A stretch of 45,854 nucleotides of DNA from Amycolatopsis kentuckyensis (GTDB lineage: Bacteria > Actinomycetota > Actinomycetes > Mycobacteriales > Pseudonocardiaceae), in NCBI RefSeq assembly GCF_002155975.1, contig NZ_MUMI01000080.1:1-45854 (forward strand). The letters are read 5' to 3'. How positions within the stretch are numbered: position 1 is the first letter of the stretch; every line of letters starts with the position of its first letter. The notes beneath the pieces were generated by a model. That model was given only the letters and a program-made list of their open reading frames with translations, did not search any database and had not been told where the DNA came from. Of this stretch, positions 7,428 to 16,044 are shown piece by piece. The position numbers and the translations under genes were made by a program.

Positions 7428-7979
7428 ATGGTGGCGGATCTGGCTCGCGAGCTGGAGCGGGTGGGGGCAGTCGCGCTGCGGACGACGGCGTGCGGCATGG
7501 CCTGGGTGGTCGGGCTGGTGGTTCTGCTGATCTCGTACAGCAACGGCAGCGACATCTTGTCGTCCGTTGCGTTTGTGGTGATCGCGGCGTCGGTGTGCTT
7601 CACGCCGGGGGCGGTGCTGTGGTGGATGCGCTACGAGTCGGTCCGGCGCACCGGCTGGCGAGCCGTGACGGTGCAGGCGGTGTTCGTGAACGAACCGGCG
7701 GGGTGCCTCGCCGCCGCGTTCTCCAGGCCGGGGATGGATCCCGGGCGGAAGCTTGACTACGTCGTCCGGTATCGCGACGGCGGTGGTGTTCGGCTGCGGG
7801 GTGGAGCCAGTTTGTGGCACCGTCCTCCACTGTCGGCGTTCGATCGCGCGCAGCCCGGGTGGGTCGGTGGCGCGGGCCGTTCGTCCGTTGTCCTGTTCGC
7901 CGGTGGCGGCTGGGGTCCCCGCCGTCCGCGTGCTGTACCCGCGACGTTCCTCGCCGACCTTCCCGCACGCCCGCAGTAG
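7428..7979 (+). CDS. Hypothetical protein with two N-terminal membrane helices
   Basis: 183 residues. After a short N-terminal helix come two hydrophobic segments at about residues 20-36 and 42-62, then a soluble domain with beta-strand character (VTVQAVFVNEP, LDYVVRYRDGGGVRLRG) and a C-terminal Gly/Pro/Arg-rich tail. This 'two helices then soluble domain' layout resembles small DUF3592-like membrane proteins, but the family is not secure. The ATG is preceded by TACGCT (7416-7421) with a 6-base gap, so it is probably transcribed leaderless from its own promoter, just after the tRNA terminator. Function unknown. Confidence 0.7.
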   Translation: MVADLARELERVGAVALRTTACGMAWVVGLVVLLISYSNGSDILSSVAFVVIAASVCFTPGAVLWWMRYESVRRTGWRAVTVQAVFVNEPAGCLAAAFSRPGMDPGRKLDYVVRYRDGGGVRLRGGASLWHRPPLSAFDRAQPGWVGGAGRSSVVLFAGGGWGPRRPRAVPATFLADLPARPQ

Positions 7980-8004
7980 CCGGCCGGGGCCACCGAGATC
8001 GGGC

Positions 8005-9303
8005 TCAACCCAGCACCGTGCCCGAGTTCGCGGTGTTTCGGTCGCGCTTGCGGGAGAACGCACCCAGGTCGATCTCCAGGCCGGTCCGCGGGGCCCGGAA
8101 CCGGACGGGCACCGCGTCGTGGTCGGCGCCGTTCTCCACCTGGTCGATCAGCTCTGTCATCAGCTGCCCCACGACTGGCGCGTTCTTGAACTGGTTGCCG
8201 CTCGTTCCGATCGCGACGTAGAAGCCCTCGAGCTCGGTGCGGTCGTAGATCGGCGTCCAATCGTCGGCGACGTCGTAAACGCCCACCACCCCGCGCGCCC
8301 GGTTGGGCACCGCCAGGTCGGGCAGCCGCCGCGCGGCCCGCGTCACCTGAGCCTCGAAGACCGCGGCCGTCGGGTGGATGTCGACGGCGTCCGGGTCGTC
8401 GGTCCACTGCATCGGATCGCACTCCGGTTCCGTTCCGCCGACGAGCAGGTCCCCTCCTGCTTCACCGCGGAAGTAGGTGCCCAGATCCATGTCCGCCACC
8501 ACCGGCCCGCCATAGCCCTCCCGGACGGGCACGTGTGCCACTTCCTGCCTCATCGGGCGCACCCCGACCGTGAAGCCGGAACCCACGCCGGCCAACCGGT
8601 TCACCGCGCCCGACCACGGCCCGGCCGCGTTGACCACGACGGCACAGGGAATCCGGGTACCGTCCGACAGCCGCACCGACCTCACGCGACCGCCGGCCTC
8701 TTCCACCGCCGTCACCGTGCTGCGGAAGCGGAACTCCGCCCCGCACGCCGAGGCCGCGGCGGCGAGGTTCACGGCGGCGAGGCCCGGGTCCGAGACGTAC
8801 CCGGCATCCGGGGTGTACACGCCACCGAGCGAGTGTTTCGCGTCCTCCCAGAATTCCTCGTCGTCGAGCCGCTTCGGCGGCCAATAGCGGCCGGCGTCGA
8901 TACCCGGAACGCGCTCGGCCAAGGTCGCGCTGTCCCATTCCTCGTAAGGAACACCGATCTCGTCGAACAACGGAAGCCATGACGCACGCGGAGCCGCGTC
9001 GACGTCCAGCATCACCAGCCCGCTCTTGCGGAACATCGCGAGGTCGCCGACATCGTGCCCGAGGTGGCCGGCCCAGTCGAGCCAGCCGAAGTGCGCCTCC
9101 CACGCCGTCGCCACCCCGGCGGTGGTGGAGAAGTTGAACCGGACGATCGCACTCGATGCCGAGGTCGACCCCTGTCCGGCCCCGGCGGCCCGATCGAGCA
9201 CGACAACGCGGTGCCTCGCCCGCGCGAGTTCGAGGGCGATCGACGAACCGATCACCCCGGCCCCGATCACGACCACATCGGCACTCGGGCGCTCACCGGG
9301 CAC
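8005..9303 (-). CDS. FAD-dependent oxidoreductase of the DAO / sarcosine oxidase type
   Basis: 432 residues. The N-terminal Rossmann fold has GAGVIG (14-19) and an acidic residue closing strand 2 (VVVLDR), binding FAD. Later segments (VVNAAGPWSGAVN, YDVADDWTPIYDR and IGTSGNQFKNAPVVG near the C-terminus) follow the D-amino acid oxidase/sarcosine oxidase/glycerol-3-phosphate dehydrogenase superfamily. The probable reaction is oxidation of an amine such as an N-methyl amino acid or cyclic amine. It is the last gene of a three-gene operon and its GTG start overlaps the esterase gene by 11 bases. Together with the amidohydrolase and esterase it suggests a catabolic route for an amide or ester-linked amine; the exact substrate cannot be told. 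Confidence 0.88.
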   Translation of the reverse strand: MPGERPSADVVVIGAGVIGSSIALELARARHRVVVLDRAAGAGQGSTSASSAIVRFNFSTTAGVATAWEAHFGWLDWAGHLGHDVGDLAMFRKSGLVMLDVDAAPRASWLPLFDEIGVPYEEWDSATLAERVPGIDAGRYWPPKRLDDEEFWEDAKHSLGGVYTPDAGYVSDPGLAAVNLAAAASACGAEFRFRSTVTAVEEAGGRVRSVRLSDGTRIPCAVVVNAAGPWSGAVNRLAGVGSGFTVGVRPMRQEVAHVPVREGYGGPVVADMDLGTYFRGEAGGDLLVGGTEPECDPMQWTDDPDAVDIHPTAAVFEAQVTRAARRLPDLAVPNRARGVVGVYDVADDWTPIYDRTELEGFYVAIGTSGNQFKNAPVVGQLMTELIDQVENGADHDAVPVRFRAPRTGLEIDLGAFSRKRDRNTANSGTVLG

Positions 9304-10147
9304 GGCAGGTCCTGAGGTAGCTGAGGAACGAGGCCTGCAGGCCGGTCACGTGCGTTTCGCGCAGGACCGCGCTGGTGACGGCGCCGCCGCGGGCGGTCAG
9401 GTGGTGCAGGACGGTGGCCGCGTTCTTCGCGAGGTTCTGGTAGACGGCCAGATTTCCGAGGAGCTCTTGGTCGTTGACGGTCAGGTGGAGCTTGGTGGCA
9501 GGCAGGCTGTCGCCCATTTTTTCGAGCATCGCGAAGATCTGGCTGTCTTCACCGACGACACCGGGGCTGCCCGCTCCGATGGTCTCGAAGAGCGGGTTGC
9601 CGGTGAGCCAGGTGTAGAGGCTGAAGAGGCCGCCGTAGGAGTAGCCGAAGAGGCCGTGACCGCTCGCGGCGGTGCCGTAGTCGCGTTCGATCCGCGGGTG
9701 CAGTTCCGCGGTGAGGAAGTCCAGGAACGCATCGGCGTGGGTTTCCCGCAGTTCGCCGAGGTAGGCGTCGGCTTCCGCGCGGGTCATCGAGCCCGTTCGG
9801 ATTCCCGTCTCCACGGCGTCGACGAACTCCTGGGCGATGGGCTCGCCAGGGGGCACGAGGTCTCTGTTGCGCAGCCGTGCCCAGTGCTGTGCGTCCTCGC
9901 CCGCGTAGCCGACGCTGACCTGGAGGTAGGGCTGGATCTGGTGCATGGGGTCTTTCTGGGTGACGATGAGCGGAGCCGTCATGCCCACGGCCCAGTTGCC
10001 GTCGAGCACGTACACGGCAGGCGCCGGCGTCGTGGCGGGGTCGTAGCCCGGTGGCGTGGTGACCCAGACGCCGTAGTCGTGCCCGCCGCTGGAACGCAGC
10101 TCGAAGTAGTCGGTGTCGGCCAGGCAGCCCTGCCACATGGTGCTCAT
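9293..10147 (-). CDS. Putative esterase, alpha/beta-hydrolase (esterase D / Fes-like family)
   Basis: 284 residues, cytoplasmic (no signal peptide). It has an esterase D/Fes-like layout: a beta-rich N-terminus, AVYVLDGNWAVG for the strand and oxyanion region, and nucleophile elbow GYSYG with S170. The catalytic Asp and His are likely in the last third (a late HVTGLQASFL supplies a histidine). The ATG at 10147 overlaps the stop of the amidohydrolase gene as ATGA, so translation is coupled. The in-frame extension upstream of this ATG is arginine-rich and lies inside the amidohydrolase gene, so it was rejected. Probably hydrolyses an ester or thioester intermediate in the same pathway as its neighbours. 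Confidence 0.85.
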   Translation of the reverse strand: MSTMWQGCLADTDYFELRSSGGHDYGVWVTTPPGYDPATTPAPAVYVLDGNWAVGMTAPLIVTQKDPMHQIQPYLQVSVGYAGEDAQHWARLRNRDLVPPGEPIAQEFVDAVETGIRTGSMTRAEADAYLGELRETHADAFLDFLTAELHPRIERDYGTAASGHGLFGYSYGGLFSLYTWLTGNPLFETIGAGSPGVVGEDSQIFAMLEKMGDSLPATKLHLTVNDQELLGNLAVYQNLAKNAATVLHHLTARGGAVTSAVLRETHVTGLQASFLSYLRTCRAR

Positions 10148-11370
10148 CGGAGGTCCTTCACAATTCGGCCGGCCTTGAGAACGAGGACGGCATTGGCGGG
10201 ATCGGCGAACAGCTCCGGGTCTTCGACCGGGTTGCCGTTCCACAGCACGAGGTCGGCCTGCGCGCCGGGAGCGATGACACCGACCTGGCCGGACAGGCCG
10301 AGGATCTCGGCGTTGGTCTTGGTGGCCGCCACGAGAGCTGCCATCGGCGTTTCGAGCTTTGCGCGCAGCCTCAGCTCTTCGCCCCGGCGGTCCTGGGCCG
10401 GGCCGATGAGATCGGAACCCAGCCCGATCCGGACCCCGGCCTCCTTGGCGACAGCGAGCGCTTCGGTCATCCGCTCACGAACACCCAGCACCCGATCGCG
10501 GGTCGATGCGTCGAGGCCCGCGCCGGCCGTGTCGTGCAGCAGCTGCTCGACGACGGCGAACGTGGGCACGAGGGCGACTCCGCGCGTGGCCATCAGGGTG
10601 GCCGTGGATTCGTCGAGGTCGGTGCCGTGTTCGACGCAGCGCGCTCCGGCCTCGACCGCGTTCCGGATGCCGTCGTTGTTGTGGGCGTGCACCGTCACGT
10701 AGGTGCCGCGCGCCGCCGCTTCCTGGACCGCGACGGCGATCTCCTCGACGGTGAACTGGGTGTCGGTCAGCCGGTCGTGCGCGCCGACCACGCCGCCGGT
10801 CACGCAGAGCTTGAGGAAGGAGGCTCCGCGGCGGAAGGCCTCGCGCACGTTGTGCCGCAACTCGTCGGCATTGCCGGACATCATGGACAGTGCGCACAGG
10901 CCGGGTAGGTGGTGGCTGCTCCACAGTTCGGTGGGTTCCCACTCGGCTCCGTAGTAGCCGTGCCCGCCGATCTGGCACTGGACCGGTCCGCACGACAGCA
11001 CGCGCGGCCCTCTGACCTTGCCTTTCGCGATCGTGGTGACGAGGCCGCCGTCGACCCCGCCGGTGTCCCGGACGGTGGTGAAGCCGGCGTCGAGCGTCGC
11101 GCCGGCCGCGGCGAAGATGTCCGCCGCGAGCTCGGCGGCGCTGATCCGGAACGAGAACTGCGGCTGGATCGGGCTCGACAAACCCAAGTGGACGTGCGCG
11201 TCGATCAGGCCGGGCGTCATCGTGAGGCCGTCGGCATCGAGGCGCTCGACGTGGGCGCCGGCGGCACCGACCTGGGTGATGTACCCGTCTTCGAGACTGA
11301 CGTCGACGTCGACCGGGTCGCGACCCGAACCGTCGACGACCGTCGCGCCGACCACTTGGCACTGCCCCAC
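10144..11370 (-). CDS. Imidazolonepropionase-like metal-dependent amidohydrolase
   Basis: 408 residues from GTG 11370. Amidohydrolase superfamily, close to the prolidase/Xaa-Pro and imidazolonepropionase-like branch. Metal ligands visible: HVH (H59, H61) after TPGLID, the strand-4 lysine in SFLKLCVTGG, histidines in VTVHAHN and CVEHGTDLD, and the final aspartate in GLGSDLIGP. The C-terminal beta-sandwich ends ADLVLWNGNP. GGAGG lies 9 bases before this GTG, while a longer ORF start at 11418 would overlap the promoter of the divergent TetR gene. First gene of the operon; the TetR protein next door is the obvious regulator. Likely removes an acyl or peptide-like amide. Confidence 0.88.
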   Translation of the reverse strand: MGQCQVVGATVVDGSGRDPVDVDVSLEDGYITQVGAAGAHVERLDADGLTMTPGLIDAHVHLGLSSPIQPQFSFRISAAELAADIFAAAGATLDAGFTTVRDTGGVDGGLVTTIAKGKVRGPRVLSCGPVQCQIGGHGYYGAEWEPTELWSSHHLPGLCALSMMSGNADELRHNVREAFRRGASFLKLCVTGGVVGAHDRLTDTQFTVEEIAVAVQEAAARGTYVTVHAHNNDGIRNAVEAGARCVEHGTDLDESTATLMATRGVALVPTFAVVEQLLHDTAGAGLDASTRDRVLGVRERMTEALAVAKEAGVRIGLGSDLIGPAQDRRGEELRLRAKLETPMAALVAATKTNAEILGLSGQVGVIAPGAQADLVLWNGNPVEDPELFADPANAVLVLKAGRIVKDLR

Positions 11371-11436
11371 GTGTCGTTCCCTCCACTGGTGCTGACTGCG
11401 ACCATGTGTGAGCAACACGGCGCCGCAAGGTTCTTT

Positions 11437-11451
11437 TCCAATGGATAAACT
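11437..11451 (+). promoter_or_regulatory. TetR promoter with overlapping small palindrome
   Basis: TCCA-A-TGGA (11437-11445) abuts TAAACT (11446-11451), a TANNNT -10 box. The GTG at 11458 follows 6 bases later, a leaderless layout. The palindrome is a plausible operator of the TetR protein controlling itself and, 70 bases away, the divergent amidohydrolase operon. Confidence 0.4.
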
Positions 11452-11457
11452 GTGGGA

Positions 11458-12054
11458 GTGATCCTGTCAAGCACGGAACGCAACGGCGACGCACGCGAGC
11501 GTCTCCTGGCCCGGCTTCTCGACGCCTTCGGCGAGGCCCTTCCCGCGCCGGAGGTGTCGCTCCGTGAGATCGCCGCGCGGGCCGAGACCAGCCACGCCCT
11601 CCTGCGATACCACTTCGGTTCGCTCCCGGGCGTCTTGGCGGCCATGCTCAAGGCGCAGCGGTCCCGGGACAACGAGGCACTGCTCGAGACCGCCCGGCAA
11701 GGCACGTTCGACGACCTCGTCGTGGCGATCTGGCGGGCCTACACGCGCCCGGAGCAGCTGTCGCGGGTCCGCGGCTTCTTCCACGTCGTCGGGCTCGCCG
11801 CTTATAGCCCTGGGGACTTTCGCGAGTTCATCGACTCGCTCGACGACCTGACCAAGATGCTGGCCTCGCTCGCGGAACGCGAAGGTCTCGATACCGAGGA
11901 AGCGCTGACTTTGGCCACTGTGACCGTTGCCGCGATGCGCGGTCTGCTCTTGCAGGAGGTTCTGGCGCCGACAGCCCACTCGGACGACGCGGTCGCCTTG
12001 ATCCTGCGCATGGGCAAGGACGGATCCGTTCCGCGGACACGTTCGGGGCCTTGA
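11458..12054 (+). CDS. TetR-family transcriptional regulator
   Basis: 198 residues. The helix-turn-helix is VSLREIAARAETSHALLRYHFGS (in about residues 30-52), ending in the family's YHFGS motif. The C-terminal all-helical ligand domain ends near residue 195. Divergent from the amidohydrolase operon, separated by under 90 bases, which for TetR proteins usually means it represses that operon and itself until the substrate is present. The start was chosen by the TAAACT box six bases upstream of GTG 11458; GTG 11452 in the same frame is possible. Confidence 0.88.
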   Translation: MILSSTERNGDARERLLARLLDAFGEALPAPEVSLREIAARAETSHALLRYHFGSLPGVLAAMLKAQRSRDNEALLETARQGTFDDLVVAIWRAYTRPEQLSRVRGFFHVVGLAAYSPGDFREFIDSLDDLTKMLASLAEREGLDTEEALTLATVTVAAMRGLLLQEVLAPTAHSDDAVALILRMGKDGSVPRTRSGP

Positions 12055-12082
12055 GCGGCGGTGTGCCGGGACGCACGCTCCG

Positions 12083-12093
12083 CGGCATGAGCG
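12083..12093 (+). repeat. Dispersed CGGCATGAGCG repeat, copy A
   Basis: One of six intergenic copies of a CGGCATG(T)GAGCG-like core in the window, here between the TetR stop and the methyltransferase gene. Confidence 0.5.
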
Positions 12094-12262
12094 GACATTG
12101 TCGAGCCGCGTCACGCGGCACAGGACCAGCGGCTGTCCCCGGCCGCCGCGGGAGACCGGGATCGTGACGCCGTTGCGGTGGCCCTCTAACTCACTGGCCT
12201 TCGTAGTCATGGCAACGGCCGCCGGCGGTGGCGTGTCGTGTGTTCGGTGTGACAATGCCGCT

Positions 12263-12838
12263 GTGCTCGCACCTTTCGGAGAGCTGTCGGACGTGGTCGG
12301 GGTCGCCAGCGCCGGGGCCTTCGCTGCGGGCGAACTGGTGCAGGCGTTCCGCTCGCGTCGCGGCGCGAAACTCGTTGATGTTCGCTCGGAGGTCGTCTTC
12401 AGGGCGATGTTCTTCTTGGCGATCCTGCTGTGGCCGATCGGCCGCGCGATTTGTCCGGCTGCCGGCATCGGCGGAGTGTGGCCGTTCCCGCTCGGGATCG
12501 TGATCGGGTGGCTCGGCCTGCTCCTGCGCTGGTGGTCCTTCGTCAGCCTGGGCCGGTACTTCACCGTGACGGTGCGGACGAGCGAAGATCAGGTCGTCGT
12601 GGACCGCGGTCCCTATCGAGTCCTGCGCCATCCGAGCTACAGCGGCCTGCTGCTCGTCTTCTCCGGCGGCGGTCTGATCGTGGGCAACTGGGTCAGCGCT
12701 GCGGGCGCGGGCGCGGTGTTGCTGGTTGCCCTGATCTACCGCCTCCGCATCGAGGAACGCGCCCTCGAAGAAGCGCTGGGCGGTCGCTACCGGCAGTTTG
12801 CCGAGAACCGGGCTCGGCTCATTCCCTTCGTGTGGTGA
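12263..12838 (+). CDS. Isoprenylcysteine carboxyl methyltransferase (ICMT)-like membrane protein
   Basis: 191 residues with about five membrane helices. The C-terminal half carries the ICMT/PEMT signature: VVDRGPYRVLRHPSYSGLL, then a helix pair, then a RLRIEERALEEALGGRYRQF tail that binds S-adenosylmethionine in this family. Bacterial members methylate small lipophilic or cysteine-containing substrates at the membrane; the true substrate is unknown. A longer ORF exists, but GTG 12263 is preferred because GACAAT lies at 12251-12256 with a 6-base gap, a leaderless layout, and because the extension is arginine-rich. Convergent with the monooxygenase gene. Confidence 0.8.
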   Translation: MLAPFGELSDVVGVASAGAFAAGELVQAFRSRRGAKLVDVRSEVVFRAMFFLAILLWPIGRAICPAAGIGGVWPFPLGIVIGWLGLLLRWWSFVSLGRYFTVTVRTSEDQVVVDRGPYRVLRHPSYSGLLLVFSGGGLIVGNWVSAAGAGAVLLVALIYRLRIEERALEEALGGRYRQFAENRARLIPFVW

Positions 12839-12895
12839 CTGAAGTACCGAGCCGGTCGGCCGTCGCCGGGGAAAGCTCGTGAAGCGTGCTGTCGG

Positions 12896-14335
12896 TCACC
12901 GGGGTTCGCCGAACCAGTGGGCGAGCGCCGGTTCGAGGTGGTCCGGGTTGCCTGCCCAGCACACGTAGCCGTCCGGTCGGATGAGCATCGGTTCGGCGTC
13001 GGCGCCCTGCCCCGCGCGGTCCAGGCGGTCCGGCCAGAGGGCGGCGACCTCGGCGAACCGGTCGGCCGGGTCGATCAGGACGCCGCGTCCGCGCCGCAGC
13101 AGCTCGTGCGACCGGATCGGGCCGAGCTCCAGGTCCGGCGCGGGCAGGCCGACGAGCGACTGCTCCTCGGCGCCCGGCATGGGGTAGCGGATGCCCATCC
13201 CGGACAACATGTCGTCGAGGTGGTACTGCACCGCCCGCAGTCGCACCAGGTCCGCGAAGAGGTCCTTGGCCGCCGCCAGGTCCGGGTTGCCGGTGCCTTC
13301 CTGGTCCATCAGCAGGCTCTGCGCCTGGACGTTGCGCAGCACGGCGGCCGCCACCGGGTGGCGTTCGGTGTGGTAGCTGTCGAGCAGGTGCTCCGGGGCC
13401 CAGCCGTGCACCGCGGCACCGAGTTTCCAGCCGAGGTTGAGCGCGTCCTGGATCCCGGTGTTCATGCCCTGTGCGCCGATCGGGAGGTGGACGTGGGCGG
13501 CGTCGCCGGCCAGGAAGACCCGTCCGTGCCGGTAGCGGGCGGCCTGCCGGGCCGCGTTGGTGATGCGGCGGGCGTACCGCAGCTCGAGCAGTTCCGCCCG
13601 GGAGCCGAAAACCGTACGCAGTCCCTCGCGGATCTCGGCCTCGGTGACCGGGACCTCCCGGGGCAGCGACCGGCCAGGTCCGCCCAGCGAAAGCCGGCGC
13701 AGCGGCCTGCCCTGCGGATCGGTGCCGAGCGGAAACACCAACGCCCAGTGCCCGGCGTCGCTCCGGGTGTGCGTCATCACCTGGACGTCGCCGCCCAACC
13801 GCACGTCGGCGGCGACGGTGGTCACCGTGCCCGGCCTGCCGGGGAACTCGGCTCCCAGCAGCGACCGCACCGTACTACGGCCGCCGTCGGCGGCGACCAG
13901 GTACCGGGAGCGGAGAACACCGCCGCTGTCGAACGTCGCGGTGACGCCGGTCCCGTCCTGGGTGAGGCCGGTCAGCTCGTGGTCGCGCCGGACGCGGATG
14001 CCCTGTGCGGCAAGGTACTCCTCGAGGAATCCCTCGATCACCACCTGCGGGATGGACCGCCACGGGTGGCGGTGCCGGCCGCGGGTGAGCGGGAGCGCGA
14101 TGCCGGCGAAGTGGGCCGTGCCGTCCGGGTGGTTTCCGGTGGCCAGCAACGGTTCCAGCAGCCCACGCTGGTCGAATGCCTCCTGCGTGCGGGATTGCAC
14201 GCCGCCTGCCTTCGACAACGTGCTGCGCTGCGGCAGCTTGTCGACGAGCACGGCCGACACCCCGGCCAGCCGCAGTTCGTTGGCCAGTGTCAGGCCGGTC
14301 GGTCCGGCGCCGACGACGAGCACATCGGTATCCAT
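12896..14335 (-). CDS. Class A flavin-dependent aromatic monooxygenase
   Basis: 479 residues, FAD-binding_3 family. GAGPTG (9-14) binds the ADP part of FAD, VAADGGRSTVR is the DG motif that contacts FAD and NAD(P)H, and GDAAHVHLPIGAQGMN (around residues 280-300) is the GD motif. A C-terminal thioredoxin-like tail follows, as in polyketide and rifampicin hydroxylases. The N-terminal LANELRLAGV/RSTLSKAGGVQ region resembles rifampicin monooxygenase (Rox), so antibiotic inactivation or tailoring of an aromatic compound is possible. It is transcribed away from the Lrp-type regulator with 115 bases between, which probably controls it. Confidence 0.88.
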   Translation of the reverse strand: MDTDVLVVGAGPTGLTLANELRLAGVSAVLVDKLPQRSTLSKAGGVQSRTQEAFDQRGLLEPLLATGNHPDGTAHFAGIALPLTRGRHRHPWRSIPQVVIEGFLEEYLAAQGIRVRRDHELTGLTQDGTGVTATFDSGGVLRSRYLVAADGGRSTVRSLLGAEFPGRPGTVTTVAADVRLGGDVQVMTHTRSDAGHWALVFPLGTDPQGRPLRRLSLGGPGRSLPREVPVTEAEIREGLRTVFGSRAELLELRYARRITNAARQAARYRHGRVFLAGDAAHVHLPIGAQGMNTGIQDALNLGWKLGAAVHGWAPEHLLDSYHTERHPVAAAVLRNVQAQSLLMDQEGTGNPDLAAAKDLFADLVRLRAVQYHLDDMLSGMGIRYPMPGAEEQSLVGLPAPDLELGPIRSHELLRRGRGVLIDPADRFAEVAALWPDRLDRAGQGADAEPMLIRPDGYVCWAGNPDHLEPALAHWFGEPR

Positions 14336-14437
14336 GGTTTCTCCCCTGGTGGTGTCGATCGGGACGAGAGCGACGCTCCGCCCACCGACGCTGCCGCGCC
14401 AGAAACGGGCACGAGTCCGTCGATATCCGACGCTCGC

Positions 14438-14443
14438 TAGCCT
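14438..14443 (+). promoter_or_regulatory. -10 box of the Lrp-type gene
   Basis: TAGCCT with a 7-base gap to GTG 14451, so the transcript probably starts at the codon itself. Confidence 0.45.
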
Positions 14444-14450
14444 GAAGCCG

Positions 14451-15416
14451 GTGGAATCCGACTACGACGAGCTGGATCGTCGGCTCGCACACGCCTTGCA
14501 GGTCAACGGCCGGGCCCCGTTCAGCACGATCGCCGAGGTGCTCGGCGTGTCGGATCGCACCATCGCCCGCCGGTACGCCCGGTTGCGGTCGGCGGGGGCG
14601 GTGCGGGTGCTCGGTGGGGTCGACCCGACGGCACTGGGCGCGGTGCTGTGGTTCCTGCGGGTGCGGTGCGCGCCCGCCGCGTCGGTCCCGGTCGCCGAGG
14701 CGCTGGCCCGCCGCCCCGACACGTCCTGGGTGAGCATCACCTCGGGAGGCACGGAGATCGCCTGCACGGTCCGCACCGAGAGCGAAGCCGACAGCGAGGC
14801 GCTGCTGCTGACCAAACTTCCCCGCACCCCACGCGTGGAAGGCGTGACCGCCCACTCCGTGCTGCACGCGTACTACGGCGGCCCGGACAGCCTGATCGCC
14901 AAGCTCGGCTCGCTGAGCGAAGAGGCGATCGAGCGGCTGCGGCCGCCCCCGTTGCCACAGCGACCGGGGCCGGTGCGGCTCGACGACGGCGACCGCACGC
15001 TCCTCGCCGCGCTGGCCACCGACGGCCGGGCCGAGTTCGAGCAGCTTGCCGCGCTGACCGGCTGGTCACCGACGACGGTCCGGCGCCGGATGGCCGAGCT
15101 GCGCGAACGCGGTGTGCTGTACCTGGACATCGACGTCGACGGAAAGCTGTTCGGTTTCGGCCCGCGAACCCTGCTCTGGCTCTCGGTCGCCCCCGCACAC
15201 CTGGAGGAGGCCGGCACGGCACTGGCCGGGCACCCGGAGATCGCGTTCGCCGCCGCCACGACCGGGCCCACGAACCTGTACGCGAGTGTGGTGTGCGCGA
15301 ACCAACAGGAGCTGTACCGCTACCTGACCACCCGGGTGGCCGCGCTGCCCGCCATCACCCACGTCGAGACCGCACCGGTGATCAAGACCGTCAAACGGGC
15401 CGCCACCCGGACCTGA
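14451..15416 (+). CDS. Lrp/AsnC-type regulator with two DNA-binding halves
   Basis: 321 residues, twice the length of a standard Lrp/AsnC protein and built as a duplicated one. The first helix-turn-helix is FSTIAEVLGVSDRTIARRY (about residues 23-42) and the second is FEQLAALTGWSPTTVRRRM (about 195-215). Each is followed by a ligand-binding RAM-like half. This fused form is common in actinobacteria and usually regulates a neighbouring catabolic or resistance gene. Start at GTG 14451 fits a TAGCCT box with 7-base gap; a long ORF upstream in the same frame overlaps the monooxygenase and is a shadow. Divergent from the monooxygenase. Confidence 0.88.
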   Translation: MESDYDELDRRLAHALQVNGRAPFSTIAEVLGVSDRTIARRYARLRSAGAVRVLGGVDPTALGAVLWFLRVRCAPAASVPVAEALARRPDTSWVSITSGGTEIACTVRTESEADSEALLLTKLPRTPRVEGVTAHSVLHAYYGGPDSLIAKLGSLSEEAIERLRPPPLPQRPGPVRLDDGDRTLLAALATDGRAEFEQLAALTGWSPTTVRRRMAELRERGVLYLDIDVDGKLFGFGPRTLLWLSVAPAHLEEAGTALAGHPEIAFAAATTGPTNLYASVVCANQQELYRYLTTRVAALPAITHVETAPVIKTVKRAATRT

Positions 15417-15447
15417 CGGCGGGCACTGGTTCTTCGTCGACGGGACG

Positions 15448-15480
15448 CTATACACGCGAGGTATACATCTGCGGTATAGT
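15448..15480 (+). promoter_or_regulatory. PadR operator/promoter: three TATAC-type sites spaced 13 bases
   Basis: CTATAC (15448-15453), GTATAC (15461-15466) and GTATAG (15474-15479) are separated by exactly 7 bases each, i.e. 13-base steps. The outer two are inverted copies and the middle is itself a palindrome. The last overlaps TATAGT (15475-15480), a good -10 box for the PadR-ABC operon 43 bases downstream. PadR-type repressors bind ATAC...GTAT palindromes, so self-repression is likely. Confidence 0.75.
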
Positions 15481-15522
15481 GATCGTCACGCCCGGACTCC
15501 GGGTCGAGGAGGGGACAGGAGA

Positions 15523-16044
15523 ATGTCGGTTTCGCACACCTTGCTCGCGTTGCTCGAATCCGGTCCGCGGCATGGCTACGACCTGAAACGGGCGTACGAC
15601 GAGCAGTTCGGCCAAGACCGCCCGCTGGCTTACGGCCAGGTCTATTCGACGTTGTCACGACTGCTGCGCAACGGCATGGTCGAGGTGGCGGGCGTCGAGA
15701 GCGGCGAAGGGCCGGAACGGAAGCGCTACACGATCACCGACGCGGGGATCACCGACGTCGAGACGTGGCTGCGCACTCCGGAGAACCCGCAGCCGTACCT
15801 GCAGAACACGCTCTACACGAAGGTTGTGCTCGCGCTGCTGTCCGGGCGCAGCGCCTCCGAGGTGCTCGACGTCCAGCGCGGCGAGCACCTGAACGTGATG
15901 CGTGCGCTCACCAAACGCAAGAACGGGGGCGACCTCGCCGATCAGCTGATCTGCGATCACGCGCTCTTCCACCTCGAGGCGGACCTGCGGTGGCTGGAGC
16001 TCACCGCCGCGCGCCTCGGCGAACTCGAGAAGGCGGTGCGCTGA
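15523..16044 (+). CDS. PadR-family transcriptional regulator
   Basis: 173 residues. The winged helix is at the N-terminus (HTLLALLESGPRHGYDLKR ... YGQVYSTLSRLLRNGMVE), with the typical RKRYTITDAG wing, followed by a long C-terminal helical dimerisation domain of the Vir_act_alpha_C type. AGGAGG-like sequence precedes the ATG. It heads an operon with an ABC ATPase (1-base overlap, TGATG) and permease, so it probably represses exporter genes until a ligand appears. The triple TATAC element upstream is its probable operator. Confidence 0.92.
   Translation: MSVSHTLLALLESGPRHGYDLKRAYDEQFGQDRPLAYGQVYSTLSRLLRNGMVEVAGVESGEGPERKRYTITDAGITDVETWLRTPENPQPYLQNTLYTKVVLALLSGRSASEVLDVQRGEHLNVMRALTKRKNGGDLADQLICDHALFHLEADLRWLELTAARLGELEKAVR

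Noticed and set aside
9026..10702. 558-codon plus-strand frame across the three-gene operon
   Set aside because: Arg/Ala/Pro-rich shadow of genes with motifs on the other strand.
15448..15480. Regular TATAC repeats as a CRISPR-like array
   Set aside because: Units are 6 bases with 7-base spacers, typical of operator sites; no cas genes or long repeats exist.
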